From Ferrimonas pelagia (lineage in GTDB: Bacteria > Pseudomonadota > Gammaproteobacteria > Enterobacterales > Shewanellaceae): a stretch of DNA of 64,000 nucleotides. Positions 1 through 8,548 of this stretch are shown here, one piece after another. The position numbers were made by a program, and so were the translations under genes. The notes under the pieces are model-generated. The model searched no databases and was not told the DNA's origin. It saw only the letters and a list, made by a program, of their open reading frames with translations. Where the stretch lies: positions 29,948 to 93,947 of the forward strand of contig NZ_BAABJZ010000008.1 of the NCBI RefSeq assembly GCF_039543565.1, read 5' to 3'. The number at the start of each line of letters is the position of its first letter. Within the stretch, counting starts at the first letter, position 1.

Positions 1-108
1 GGCGCCAAAGAACAGCGAAAAAGCCGGGATCAACACCATCATGATCAGCAGGGTGTCGATAAAGCCCGCCAAAAAGCGCAGCCAGAAGCCACCATAGTTA
101 GGTTCCAT
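1..108 (-). CDS. RDD family membrane protein, N-terminal part only (cut by window edge)
   Basis: The reverse strand reads MEPNYGGFWLRFLAGFIDTL and continues as a hydrophobic helix to the window edge, so only the first 36 residues are visible. The YGGFW.R...G.ID pattern and the following membrane segment are those of RDD-family multi-pass membrane proteins, whose transport function is poorly defined. It closely resembles the start of the complete RDD protein immediately upstream on the same strand, so the two are tandem paralogues. The ATG at 106-108 is the first start and fits the paralogue's N-terminus. Confidence 0.75.
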   Translation of the reverse strand, partial: MEPNYGGFWLRFLAGFIDTLLIMMVLIPAFSLFFGA

Positions 109-167
109 ATCTCATCCCGTGGTCAACGTAAGCCTTTACTATAGTCGGCCCTACCGGGCAACTCAGC

Positions 168-590
168 TTATTGACTGCGCACCACCAGCGTTCCTGCCAA
201 CTTGTCGTGCCAGCCCTGCTTACGCGCGTCCCAGCCCACCCAGAACAAGCCCAACATCAGCGGCAAGGTCGAGACGTAGTAACCCAGGTAGCGCACGATC
301 AACTGTCCGGTACGGGGCTGGCCACCGGTCTTGGCATCGACGATCTTAAGCTTCAGCAACATCTTGCCCGGCGTCGCGCTGCGATAGATCCAAAACAGGA
401 TCACCACCACGGCAGGCAGCAAGTAATTGAGCAGCAGATCCCCAAGGGAGAATTGCACCGGTGGGGTGATCAGATATTCGGTGCCAAAAAACAGGCTCAG
501 CAGCGGAGCGAGCAACAGCACCATCAACACCGAGTCGATCAATGCCGCGCCAACCCGTATCCAAAAGCCGCCATAACGTGACCTATCCAT
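168..590 (-). CDS. RDD family membrane protein
   Basis: A 140-residue inner-membrane protein of the RDD family. It begins MDRSRYGGFWIRVGAALIDS, followed by two hydrophobic segments (about residues 15-38 and 65-83), a basic stretch with the family's GKMLLKLKIVD motif and a third membrane segment near residue 110. The ATG at 590 is preferred over an upstream in-frame start at 620 because GGAG lies 7 bases before it and the N-terminus then matches the partial paralogue downstream. Some RDD proteins have been proposed to be cation antiporters, but no substrate can be assigned here. The two paralogues probably form a small transcription unit. Confidence 0.8.
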   Translation of the reverse strand: MDRSRYGGFWIRVGAALIDSVLMVLLLAPLLSLFFGTEYLITPPVQFSLGDLLLNYLLPAVVVILFWIYRSATPGKMLLKLKIVDAKTGGQPRTGQLIVRYLGYYVSTLPLMLGLFWVGWDARKQGWHDKLAGTLVVRSQ

Positions 591-649
591 CCTACGCTCC
601 CAAAGCCAGACTCTTGCCACACTATAGCTGCTGACTTGGCGCTAAGACG

Positions 650-680
650 ACAAAAGCCCCGCAGCAAGGCTGCGGGGCTT
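650..680 (-). terminator. Rho-independent terminator of the radical SAM gene
   Basis: A perfect 12-bp stem (654-665 with 669-680) with a 3-base loop; on the minus strand it is followed by TTTTG. It sits 25 bases after the stop codon of the maturase gene. Confidence 0.85.
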
Positions 681-704
681 GGGCAAAAACGCGAGTCGTC
701 AGGC

Positions 705-1967
705 TTAATCGCAGAAGGACTTTTGCGCCGCCACCCGAGAGGCGATCTGATCCGCCACGTACATCACGGTCGCCGGTGGACGTTGGCCCATCAGCTCATG
801 CGCCATGTACTTCATGTACGGGTCGAAGTGGGCAAACATCTTCTTGTAGCCATCACACAGATGGTTCTGCATCGAGCCATCGGGATTCGGGTGAACACGG
901 TGTTTCGGACAGCCGCCATTACAGGCAAAGCGCCAGTCACAGGCGGCACAAATGCGGCCCACACGGGCTTTGTGCTGACCAAACTTCTCCTGCTTCTTCT
1001 GCTCGACCATCTTGGGTAGCTTGTCGTCCACCACATTACCCAGGCGGTATTCCGGATAAACATAGTGGTCACAGCTGAACACGTCACCATTACGCTCGAT
1101 CACCAGCGCCTGGCCACACTCCTTGCGATGGATGCACAGCGGCGGCTCTTCACCGGCCCACGCCGCCAGCGCGTTATCAAACGCCTGCACGAAGATCCGG
1201 CCCACATCTTTGCGTACCCACTCATCGAAGATGGCGATCATAAAGTCACCGAACAGATCGCCATTGGCTGAGAACGGGGTCAGTTCTTTCTTCGACTCCA
1301 GCTGAGGCACGATCAGCATCGGGTTCTCCACATCGACCTGGATCTGCTCGACGATGGGGATGAACTGCATAAAGGTGGAGCCGATCTCCTTGAGGAAGTT
1401 ATACACCTCAAGCGGGTGATGGATATTGCGCTCGTTCAGCGTGGTCAGGGTGTTGAACTCAACCCCGTGCTTCTTCATGCACTCAATCGCTTTCATCACC
1501 CGGCTGAAGGTGCCCTTTCCGGATTTGGTCACCCGGTAGTGATCGTGCATCTCCTCGGGGCCATCGATGGACAGGCCAACCAGGATCTTGTTTTCCGCTA
1601 GGAATTGGCACCATTCATCGTTGAGCAGCAGGCCGTTGGTCTGCAGCGCATTGGTGATCTCTTTTCCGTTGGCAAATTTCTGCTGGTACTTAAGCGCCTG
1701 CTTAAAGAAATCGAGGCCCGCCATGGTCGGCTCGCCGCCCTGCCAGGCGAACTCGATGCTCGGCATCATCTCGTTGGCGGCGATGTAGTTCTTCACGTAG
1801 GCGCGCAACACCTCATCGCTCATGCCGATAAAAGACTTTTCCTGCTTTTTTGGACGCGCCTTACCGGCTTTGAAAAAGCGCTCCTTCTCCAAGTAGAAGC
1901 AGTAATCGCAATCGATATTACATTCAAAGCTGGTGGGCTTCGCCATCAGGTGAAAGGGCTTTTTCAT
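705..1967 (-). CDS. Radical SAM/SPASM protein, anaerobic sulfatase-maturase type
   Basis: A 420-residue cytosolic radical SAM enzyme. The CxxxCxxC cluster motif is at residues 16-23 (CNIDCDYC), followed by the AWQGGEPT region that contacts S-adenosylmethionine. The C-terminal third carries the cysteine-rich SPASM set, including CGQALVIERNGDVFSCDHY and CAACDWRFACNGGCPKHR, which binds two auxiliary 4Fe-4S clusters. Length and motifs fit anaerobic sulfatase-maturating enzymes, which oxidise an active-site Cys or Ser of sulfatases to formylglycine. No sulfatase gene is in this window, so the partner is elsewhere or the substrate differs. Upstream of the ATG only a weak GAGA stands in for a ribosome-binding site. 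A strong terminator follows. Confidence 0.87.
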   Translation of the reverse strand: MKKPFHLMAKPTSFECNIDCDYCFYLEKERFFKAGKARPKKQEKSFIGMSDEVLRAYVKNYIAANEMMPSIEFAWQGGEPTMAGLDFFKQALKYQQKFANGKEITNALQTNGLLLNDEWCQFLAENKILVGLSIDGPEEMHDHYRVTKSGKGTFSRVMKAIECMKKHGVEFNTLTTLNERNIHHPLEVYNFLKEIGSTFMQFIPIVEQIQVDVENPMLIVPQLESKKELTPFSANGDLFGDFMIAIFDEWVRKDVGRIFVQAFDNALAAWAGEEPPLCIHRKECGQALVIERNGDVFSCDHYVYPEYRLGNVVDDKLPKMVEQKKQEKFGQHKARVGRICAACDWRFACNGGCPKHRVHPNPDGSMQNHLCDGYKKMFAHFDPYMKYMAHELMGQRPPATVMYVADQIASRVAAQKSFCD

Positions 1968-2336
1968 TTTTCGTTTCTCAAGACTTAGGGAACCACCGCC
2001 CAGTTTGGGCAGTGACGCAGTGTATTCGGTTTACTCAGTGAATGGGCGTTTCAGTTCACAAAAACTCACCCGACCCCCCCTGGTACGGTAACGCTACCGG
2101 CGTTCAAAGATAGAGATCACACCCGCCAGCGACAACCGCCTTTGCAGGGCTTTACGCTACCGGCTTGCGCCGCTTTACGTCCAGCGAATTATTTTCAATT
2201 TGCTCCGAAAGAAACGCCGTAAGCGCCCACAATTATGCCAACCAACCTTGAATGCTGGCGAAAGAAGATGAATACCCCTTGAGCAAACCGACCGTCGGTC
2301 GGTATTGTGTCTCGAGTCCATCGCAAAGGAGGCGTC
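1968..2336. other. Divergent intergenic region between the maturase and tetR genes
   Basis: 369 bases with no gene. It holds an 11-base direct repeat (acgctaccggc at 2091-2101 and 2154-2164), the first copy overlapping a small inverted repeat at 2086-2099, and near its right end the TetR-type palindrome. Promoters for both divergent genes are expected here but none could be placed confidently. Confidence 0.5.
2287..2303. promoter_or_regulatory. TetR-type operator palindrome
   Basis: ACCGACCG-T-CGGTCGGT is a perfect 8-1-8 inverted repeat lying 33 bases before the tetR start codon. This ACCGACCGNCGGTCGGT pattern recurs at TetR-family operators, so autorepression of tetR and control of the downstream five genes is likely. 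Confidence 0.8.
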
Positions 2337-3026
2337 ATGAGCCAAAGTCGCGCCCGCACCAACAAACCCGCCAGCGAGCGCCGAGCGGAGATCCTGGATC
2401 ACGCCCAGCGCCTGTTTCTGCAGCAAGGCTATGACTGCACCTCAGTCAACGATCTTATCCAGGCCCTGGGCCTCTCCAAGGGCGCCTTCTATCACCATTT
2501 CGAATCCAAACAGGCGGTGCTGGAAGCCCTGACGGATCGCATGCTCGCCGGCTATGAGCCGACTATGTGCGCCCTGTTGGACGATCCCGGCCTCTCGGCG
2601 CTGGAGAAATGGCAGCGCCTGATGAGCAGTAGCAACCAATGGAAGCTTGAGCACAAAGAAGCGCTGCTGATGCAGCTGAGCGCCATGCACAACTCCGCCA
2701 ACCTGCTGCTCAAAACCAGCCTGACCAACAAAAGCCGGGCGATCGGCGTGCCGCTGTTTTCCCGTCTGCTAGCGCAAGGCGTGGCGGAGGGCTGTTTCGA
2801 GCTGGCGGATCCGGCGCAAACCGCCCATTTCCTCTTTGCCCTGATGGATGCCCAATCGGATCAGCTGACGCAGTATCTCTTGTACCCGGAACGGTTTGAT
2901 GATCCCGCCGGGGCCTCCTTCGCGCTGCTGTGTGCCAGCCAGCAGGCCATTGAGCGCCTGTTGGCGGCACCGGTTGGCAGTCTGCCCCTGATCGATCGCG
3001 ATGCCATCGACGCCTGGTTTAATTAA
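2337..3026 (+). CDS. TetR/AcrR family transcriptional regulator
   Basis: A 229-residue repressor. The N-terminal helix-turn-helix covers about residues 14-58 (RRAEILDHAQRLFLQQGYD, then SVNDLIQALGLSKGAFYHHF), and the rest is the variable helical ligand-binding domain. The ATG at 2337 is chosen over an in-frame start at 2307 because AAAGGAGG is placed just upstream and the longer start would overlap the operator. It is the first gene of a six-gene cluster; the next start is 12 bases after its stop. By family knowledge it should release the palindrome at 2287-2303 when it binds a small, probably hydrophobic ligand. The ligand is unknown. Confidence 0.9.
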   Translation: MSQSRARTNKPASERRAEILDHAQRLFLQQGYDCTSVNDLIQALGLSKGAFYHHFESKQAVLEALTDRMLAGYEPTMCALLDDPGLSALEKWQRLMSSSNQWKLEHKEALLMQLSAMHNSANLLLKTSLTNKSRAIGVPLFSRLLAQGVAEGCFELADPAQTAHFLFALMDAQSDQLTQYLLYPERFDDPAGASFALLCASQQAIERLLAAPVGSLPLIDRDAIDAWFN

Positions 3027-3038
3027 GGAAGACCCACA

Positions 3039-3794
3039 ATGAAGCCCTTACTCTCACTCTTTCTCTCCCTGGCCCTGCTGCCCACCCTGTGTGGCGCCGA
3101 GCCCCTCAGCGCGTCGGAGATCGTCACCCGATCCGATCAACAAATGCGCGGCGAGTCCAGCTACACCGAGCTGACCATGAACATCATCCGCCCGGACTGG
3201 ACCCGCACCATGACCATGAAAAGCTGGACCAAGGGGCTGGATCTCTCCCTGGTGCTGGTTACCGCGCCGGCCAAAGACAAGGGCAGTGCCTCCCTCAAGC
3301 GCCACCGGGAGATGTGGAGTTGGCTGCCCAGCATCGAGCGGGTGATCAAGATCGCCCCCTCCATGCTCGGCCAGTCCTGGATGGGCTCGGACTTTACCAA
3401 TGATGATCTGATCAACCAGTCCTCCATCGTGGTGGACTATGACCACCAACTCGTCGAACAGGCCCCGTTTGACGGCGATCTCAGTTATGTCATCGACGCC
3501 ATCGCCAAGCCCGATGCGCCGGTGGTATGGAGCAAGGTGCGGATGTGGATCTCCAAAGAGACCTTCCTCCAGCGCCAGGTGGAGTTTTACGACGAGTTTG
3601 ACGATCTCATCAACGTGCTGCGCACCTACGACGTACAAACCCTGGGCGGACGACAATTGGCCACGCGGATGGAGATGATCCCCGCCGACAAGCCCGGCCA
3701 TAAGACCGAGATGATCACCCACGCCGCCCAGTTTGACTTTGCCATCGGCGACGACTTCTTCTCCCAAAGCCAGATGAAGGCACTGCGTGACTGA
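3039..3794 (+). CDS. LolA-like periplasmic outer-membrane lipoprotein-sorting protein
   Basis: A 251-residue exported protein with a Sec signal peptide (MKPLLSLFLSLALLPTLCGA, about residues 1-20) and no lipobox. The mature part resembles the LolA-like family annotated as outer membrane lipoprotein-sorting protein (unclosed barrel): the SASEIVTRSDQQMRG opening, a set of amphipathic strands, and a central MWSWLPSIERVIKI segment. It is followed 15 bases later by two permeases and an ATPase. It is therefore likely to be the periplasmic carrier of that ABC system, taking a lipid or lipoprotein from the inner membrane. It is not LolA itself, which is shorter and encoded elsewhere in such genomes. 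Confidence 0.82.
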   Translation: MKPLLSLFLSLALLPTLCGAEPLSASEIVTRSDQQMRGESSYTELTMNIIRPDWTRTMTMKSWTKGLDLSLVLVTAPAKDKGSASLKRHREMWSWLPSIERVIKIAPSMLGQSWMGSDFTNDDLINQSSIVVDYDHQLVEQAPFDGDLSYVIDAIAKPDAPVVWSKVRMWISKETFLQRQVEFYDEFDDLINVLRTYDVQTLGGRQLATRMEMIPADKPGHKTEMITHAAQFDFAIGDDFFSQSQMKALRD

Positions 3795-3809
3795 CGCTAA
3801 GGACTGCGT

Positions 3810-5036
3810 ATGCTAATCAAACTGGCCTGGCGTAACCTCTGGCGGCAGAAGCGGCGCACCTTGCTGACCGCCGCCGCCCTCGCCCTCGCCCTGATCCTGT
3901 CGTTGATGATGCGCAGCATCCAGGAGGGCAGCTACGCCAATAACATCGACAATGCGGCCCGCTTCGCCACCGGACTGATCCAGATCCAGCACCCGGAGTT
4001 TGGTGACAGCCACAGCATCGACGATCTCGTCCCCATGGGTGCCGACTTCATCGCCCCGGCGGCCGCCCTGCCCCAGATCAGTCATCGACTGCCCCGGCTC
4101 AGATCCTTTGCCCTGGCCGCCGGCGACAACAGCTCCAAGGGCGCCCTGGTGATGGCGGGCGTTCCCAGCGCCGAGCAAGATTACGCCAAACTGACAGACA
4201 AGCTGGTCGCTGGCGAGTACCTCAACGACGACGACGATCAGGTGCTGTTGGGCGAGGGCCTGGCCCGCTTCCTCGAGCTGGACGTCGGTGATGAGCTGGT
4301 GCTCTACGGCCAGGGCTATCGCGGTCAGACCGCCGCCGGCCTCTACCGCATCAAGGGCCTGCTGCGCTTTCCCGTGCCCGGATTGGATAACCAGTTGGTC
4401 TACCTCCCCCTGCCCCTAGCGCAGCAGCTCTTCAGCACCGGCGAGCAGATCAGCGCCTGGGTGCTGCACACCGACCGCCTCAATCAGCTGGCCGAGACGG
4501 AGGCGGCATTGAGCGCCCTGTACCCAGAGCAAAGCGTGCGCGACTGGCAGGATCTGGCGCCGGAGATGGCCCAGCAGATCCTGATGGATAAGGCCGGTGG
4601 CCTATTCATGATGTACCTGCTCTATGGCGTCGTGGGCTTCGGCCTGTTCGCCACCCTGATGATGATGACCCTGGAGCGTCAGCGCGAGTTTGGCGTCATG
4701 CTGGCCACCGGCATGCTGCGCACCCGCCTGTTGCTGCTCATTGGCATCGAATCCCTGTTTATCGCCCTGCTCGGTACCGGGATCGGCCTGGCCATCATCA
4801 CCCCGGTGCTGATCTACCTTAAACACAATCCCATTGCCCTCACCGGCGAGACCGCCGAGCTGATCCTGGAGATGGGCTGGGATCCCATCATGCCCGCCCT
4901 GGTTGAGCCCTGGCTGTTTATTGATCAGATCGCCATCGTGCTGGGCCTGCTCGCCCTGTGCCTGATCTATCCCCTGTGGCGCATTCACCGCATCACCCTG
5001 GTCGATGCCCTCAAAGGAGGCAGCCATGTCGGATAA
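3810..5036 (+). CDS. ABC transporter permease, FtsX/LolCE/MacB type (subunit 1)
   Basis: A 408-residue inner-membrane permease with the FtsX-like architecture: a cytoplasmic MLIKLAWRNLWRQKRRT start, a first membrane helix (about 18-35), a large periplasmic domain to about 265, then three C-terminal helices. It includes the family motif LERQREFGVMLATGM. Its N-terminus is nearly identical to that of the second permease, so they probably form a heterodimer, as LolC and LolE do. Permeases of this class act as mechanotransducers that extract lipoproteins or lipids rather than forming a pore. It lies 15 bases after the LolA-like gene. Confidence 0.88.
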   Translation: MLIKLAWRNLWRQKRRTLLTAAALALALILSLMMRSIQEGSYANNIDNAARFATGLIQIQHPEFGDSHSIDDLVPMGADFIAPAAALPQISHRLPRLRSFALAAGDNSSKGALVMAGVPSAEQDYAKLTDKLVAGEYLNDDDDQVLLGEGLARFLELDVGDELVLYGQGYRGQTAAGLYRIKGLLRFPVPGLDNQLVYLPLPLAQQLFSTGEQISAWVLHTDRLNQLAETEAALSALYPEQSVRDWQDLAPEMAQQILMDKAGGLFMMYLLYGVVGFGLFATLMMMTLERQREFGVMLATGMLRTRLLLLIGIESLFIALLGTGIGLAIITPVLIYLKHNPIALTGETAELILEMGWDPIMPALVEPWLFIDQIAIVLGLLALCLIYPLWRIHRITLVDALKGGSHVG

Positions 5037-5086
5037 GTTAAACCGGCCTGTACGCCGAACCTCACCGCTTGAACAAGGAGTTCACC

Positions 5087-6319
5087 ATGTTGGTTAAACT
5101 GGCCTGGCGCAACCTCTGGCGCAACAAGCTGCGCACCGGGATCCTGCTCAGCGCCATCGTCTTCGGACTGGTGGGCGTGATCGCCATGATGGGCTTTATC
5201 ACCGGCATGTACAGCAACATGATCCAAAACGGCATCGCCTGGCAAACCAGCCAGCTGCAGATCCACCACCCGCGCTACCTGGACGATCCCCGGCTTGAGG
5301 CCGTGCTGGATCAGCCCGATCCGCTGCTCAAAGCCCTGGCGCAAGAGCCGCGCATTGCCGCCCGCAGTGGCCGTTTCATCGCCGACGGCATGGTCGCCTC
5401 AGCCCGCGCGACCCGGGGCATTCAGATCAACGGCGTGAGCCCCGCCGATGAAACCGCCGTCACCCCCCTCGCCGAGGCGGTGATCCACGGCCAGTGGCTG
5501 GATGAGCAAGGCCGCAACCCGGTGCTGGTGTCGAGCAAGACCGCCGAGCGGCTCAAGCTGCAGATCGGCTCCAAGGTGGTGCTCACCTTTACCGACGTCG
5601 ACGGCGATGTGGCCGGTGCCGCCTTCAGGGTACGGGGCATTTTCAAGACCCCCGCCAGCGGCTTCGACGACGGCAACCTGTTCGTCCGCCATAGCGACCT
5701 CACCGCCCTGGCCGGCCTAGAGGGGATCCATGAGATCGCCATCCGCCTGGTCGAGCAGGATCATCAGGAACTGGAGTTGCTTGATGACGTGCGCAGCGAG
5801 CTGCAAGCCTTGGCCGGCGACGTCAATCAGGTGCGGGACTGGCGCCAGATCCAGCCCATGCTCGCCTCCATTTTGGGCCAGATCGGCGTCAGCAACGCCA
5901 TCATCCTCGGGATCTACGTCACCGCCATGGCCTTTGGCATCGTCAATATCCTGCTGATGTCGGTGTTCGAGCGCACCCGCGAGTTTGGCGTGCTGATGGC
6001 CGTCGGCATGCAAAAGCACAAGATCTTCGCCCTGCTGCTGCTCGAATCCGCCTGGCTCGGCATCGTCGGCGGCGGGCTTGGCCTGCTGATCGCCAGCGGC
6101 CTCATCGCCCTGCTGCAGCACACAGGGATCTCCCTGGGCGCCATGGCCGACGGCCTCGCCGCCTTCGGCGTCGACACCCTGTTCTACCCCGAAGTCAGCG
6201 CCAGTGATTACCGCCTGGTGTTCATCACCGTGGTGATCGCCAGCCTGTTCGCCGCGCTCTACCCGGCGCGCCAGATCCTCAAACAAACGCCGGTCTCGGC
6301 GATGGCCGAAAAGCATTAA
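5087..6319 (+). CDS. ABC transporter permease, FtsX/LolCE/MacB type (subunit 2)
   Basis: A 410-residue paralogue of the preceding gene with the same layout: MLVKLAWRNLWRNKLRT, first helix at about 18-38, a periplasmic domain, then three C-terminal helices with FERTREFGVLMAVGM. The ATG at 5087 has AAGGAG seven bases upstream and gives the same N-terminus as its partner; an in-frame TTG at 5069 would add six residues without support. It is separated from subunit 1 by 50 bases and from the ATPase gene by 13. Together with its neighbours it defines one ABC complex. Confidence 0.88.
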   Translation: MLVKLAWRNLWRNKLRTGILLSAIVFGLVGVIAMMGFITGMYSNMIQNGIAWQTSQLQIHHPRYLDDPRLEAVLDQPDPLLKALAQEPRIAARSGRFIADGMVASARATRGIQINGVSPADETAVTPLAEAVIHGQWLDEQGRNPVLVSSKTAERLKLQIGSKVVLTFTDVDGDVAGAAFRVRGIFKTPASGFDDGNLFVRHSDLTALAGLEGIHEIAIRLVEQDHQELELLDDVRSELQALAGDVNQVRDWRQIQPMLASILGQIGVSNAIILGIYVTAMAFGIVNILLMSVFERTREFGVLMAVGMQKHKIFALLLLESAWLGIVGGGLGLLIASGLIALLQHTGISLGAMADGLAAFGVDTLFYPEVSASDYRLVFITVVIASLFAALYPARQILKQTPVSAMAEKH

Positions 6320-6332
6320 GGAGCCGTGACTC

Positions 6333-7034
6333 ATGAGTATTCACACCCAACAACTGAGCAAAACCTACAACCCGGACTCCGACTTCCCGGTGCAGGCCAT
6401 CAAGCCCCTGGATCTCACCATAGAGCAGGGCGAATTCGTCGCCGTCATGGGCCCCTCCGGCTCAGGCAAGACCACCCTGCTCAACATGCTCGGCGGGATC
6501 GACCCCCCCAGCGGCGGCGCCGTGCTGATCGACGGGGAAGATCTGTGTCAGCTCGATCAGAAGGCACTGATCGCCTTTCGCCGCGATCACGTCGGCTTCA
6601 TCTTCCAGGATTACAGCCTGCTGCCGGTGCTTACCGCCCTGGAAAATGTCGAGTTCGTGATGCAACTGCAGGGTCACAAAGAAGCCGAATGCCGCGCCCG
6701 GGCCGAGCAGCTGCTCACCGAGGTGGGGCTCAAAGATCAGATCCATAAGATCCCCGCCAAGCTCTCCGGCGGCCAGCAGCAGCGGGTCGCCGTGGCCCGG
6801 GCGCTGGCCCCCCGTCCCCGTTTCGTCATGGCCGATGAGCCCACCGCCAATCTGGATGCGCAAAGCACCAAAGAACTGCTCGACATCATGGAGCGGCTCA
6901 ACCAGCAGGAGGGCACCACCTTCATCTTCTCCACCCATGATCCTCGGGTGATCACCCGGGCCAAGCGGGTGATCGTGTTCGAAGATGGTCAACTGACCGA
7001 GGATCGCCGCCAGCAGCCGGAGCACGCCGCATGA
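6333..7034 (+). CDS. ABC transporter ATP-binding protein, LolD/MacB type
   Basis: A 233-residue ATPase with every nucleotide-binding motif: Walker A GPSGSGKTT (about residues 38-46), Q-loop in FIFQDYSLLP, signature LSGGQQQRVAVARAL, Walker B FVMADEPTANLD and H-loop STHDPR. Length and sequence place it with the LolD/MacB/FtsE branch that powers FtsX-type permeases. An ATGAG start with RBS-like GGAGCC lies upstream, and its stop overlaps the start of the outer-membrane protein gene by 4 bases, which implies translational coupling. Confidence 0.92.
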   Translation: MSIHTQQLSKTYNPDSDFPVQAIKPLDLTIEQGEFVAVMGPSGSGKTTLLNMLGGIDPPSGGAVLIDGEDLCQLDQKALIAFRRDHVGFIFQDYSLLPVLTALENVEFVMQLQGHKEAECRARAEQLLTEVGLKDQIHKIPAKLSGGQQQRVAVARALAPRPRFVMADEPTANLDAQSTKELLDIMERLNQQEGTTFIFSTHDPRVITRAKRVIVFEDGQLTEDRRQQPEHAA

Positions 7035-8248
7035 GAAAACGTGTCTCGGGGCTATCGGTGCTGTGCGGACTGGCGGTGCTGTCACTGCCCGCCTTCGCCA
7101 GTGCCGCCATCCCCGGCCTGGCCCCGGAAAAGGCGTGGGATCTGGGCGGTTACGTCAAGTACATGGCCACCGCCACCCTACCCGACGAGGGCGGCTCTGC
7201 GCTGGATCACCTGGTGCATCAACGCTTCAACTTCGAATACCGTTTCAGTGACACGCTGCGCGTCAACCTGGCCATGCGCAACCGGGTATTGGCCGGCGAC
7301 AGCGCCGAGCAGTCCGGCTACGGCGATCTGGTGGGGCTGGATCCCGGCTACTGGGACTTAACCCACAACTGGCTCGATAAAACCGGCGTGATCGGCACCA
7401 GCAGTTTCGATCGCGCCTACCTCGACTATCGCTTCGGTGGTGACAACAAGGATTGGCAACTGCGCCTGGGCCGCTCGCGGATCAACTGGGGCATGGCTAC
7501 CCTGTTCAACCCCAACGATCTGTTCAACAGCTACTCCATTTTTGATTTCGACTACGAAGAGCGTCCCGGTGCCGATGCGCTGATCCTCAGTCGCAAACTC
7601 GGCTTCGCCAGCCAGATCGATCTCGTCTACAACCCGGCCAAAGAGAGTCAACTGGACAGCTACGCCGGACGTTACCTGTTCAACCTCAGCGGCTGGGACG
7701 GCCAGGTACTGGCCGGCAAGTCTCACCTGGATCATGTATTTGGTTTTGGCTTCGCTGGCGATCTCAGCGGTGCGGGCGTACGAGGTGAGATCACCCACTT
7801 CGAGCCGACCGAATCCCACTGGCCACAACAGACACCCGACGCATTGCCGCTGCAGCGCGCAACCGTTGCCACGCTGGAGAGCGACTACAGCTTCGGCGGA
7901 CGCCGTAACTGGATGGGCCGGGCCGCGGCGCTCTACATCAGTCACCCACAACCCCCCGACAGTGCCCTGGCCTTCTTGAACCTGCCCCTGACCGCCCGTA
8001 CCCTAAGCTTTACCCGCTGGACCGGCTACGGCGACATCGGTTTCGATATCACTCCACTGAGCCGCTTCACCCTGACCGCGACCGCCTATCAGGACGGTTC
8101 CTACTTTATCGGCGCCAACGCCAGCTATTCCCTCGCCAACGACTGGCAACTGCTGGGCGTGCTGCAGCGCTTTGACGGCCGCAATGACAGCCTGTTTGGC
8201 GACACCCCCTCGACTCTGCTCTTTGCGCAAGTGAAGTGGAGCTTCTGA
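7031..8248 (+). CDS. Predicted outer-membrane beta-barrel protein of the ABC cluster
   Basis: A 405-residue protein with a signal peptide (about residues 1-25, ending ASA) and alternating short amphipathic strands throughout, ending in KWSF, the C-terminal aromatic expected for BAM-dependent barrels. I cannot assign a named family with confidence; parts resemble uncharacterised barrel proteins such as DUF1302-like ones. Its start overlaps the ATPase stop (ATGA), so it is an integral part of the ABC operon. A barrel here in place of a LolB-like acceptor suggests delivery of cargo to, into or across the outer membrane. Confidence 0.72.
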   Translation: MRKRVSGLSVLCGLAVLSLPAFASAAIPGLAPEKAWDLGGYVKYMATATLPDEGGSALDHLVHQRFNFEYRFSDTLRVNLAMRNRVLAGDSAEQSGYGDLVGLDPGYWDLTHNWLDKTGVIGTSSFDRAYLDYRFGGDNKDWQLRLGRSRINWGMATLFNPNDLFNSYSIFDFDYEERPGADALILSRKLGFASQIDLVYNPAKESQLDSYAGRYLFNLSGWDGQVLAGKSHLDHVFGFGFAGDLSGAGVRGEITHFEPTESHWPQQTPDALPLQRATVATLESDYSFGGRRNWMGRAAALYISHPQPPDSALAFLNLPLTARTLSFTRWTGYGDIGFDITPLSRFTLTATAYQDGSYFIGANASYSLANDWQLLGVLQRFDGRNDSLFGDTPSTLLFAQVKWSF

Positions 8249-8505
8249 TCCCCTAAGTGATACATCCACCAACAAGCGAACCGGGGCATGATAGCGATCG
8301 TGCAGATCAGAGTTCCAACACTTGTTGGTTATCTCTAATGGTCTTGAACGGAGCGAGCTTTGAGCCGTAAGGCAGAGGAGCAGCAATGCTACCAGGAGGC
8401 TGAGGTACGGCCCCGTTTAGATTGAGTAAAAAGGCTTAGCCTCACCATCGCGAAGCTAGATTAATAATCACGGCCCCCTGTGAGCAAACTTCTCAAAAGC
8501 GGCCA

Positions 8506-8535
8506 GCCCTTGTCGGCAACACCGCCGACAAGGGC
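8506..8535. terminator. Hairpin between convergent genes, probable bidirectional terminator
   Basis: A perfect 12-bp stem (8506-8517 with 8524-8535) with a 6-base loop. It lies in the 300-base gap between the barrel gene and the converging GGDEF gene, 13 bases beyond the latter's stop. Neither side has a clear T-run, so termination is likely but not certain. The rest of the gap shows nothing recognisable. Confidence 0.5.
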
Positions 8536-8548
8536 CCTCAAATCCGAT

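Noticed and set aside
3054..3767. 237-codon minus-strand frame opposite the LolA-like gene
   Set aside because: Antisense shadow, glycine- and histidine-rich, without any domain; the plus-strand gene has a signal peptide and operon context.
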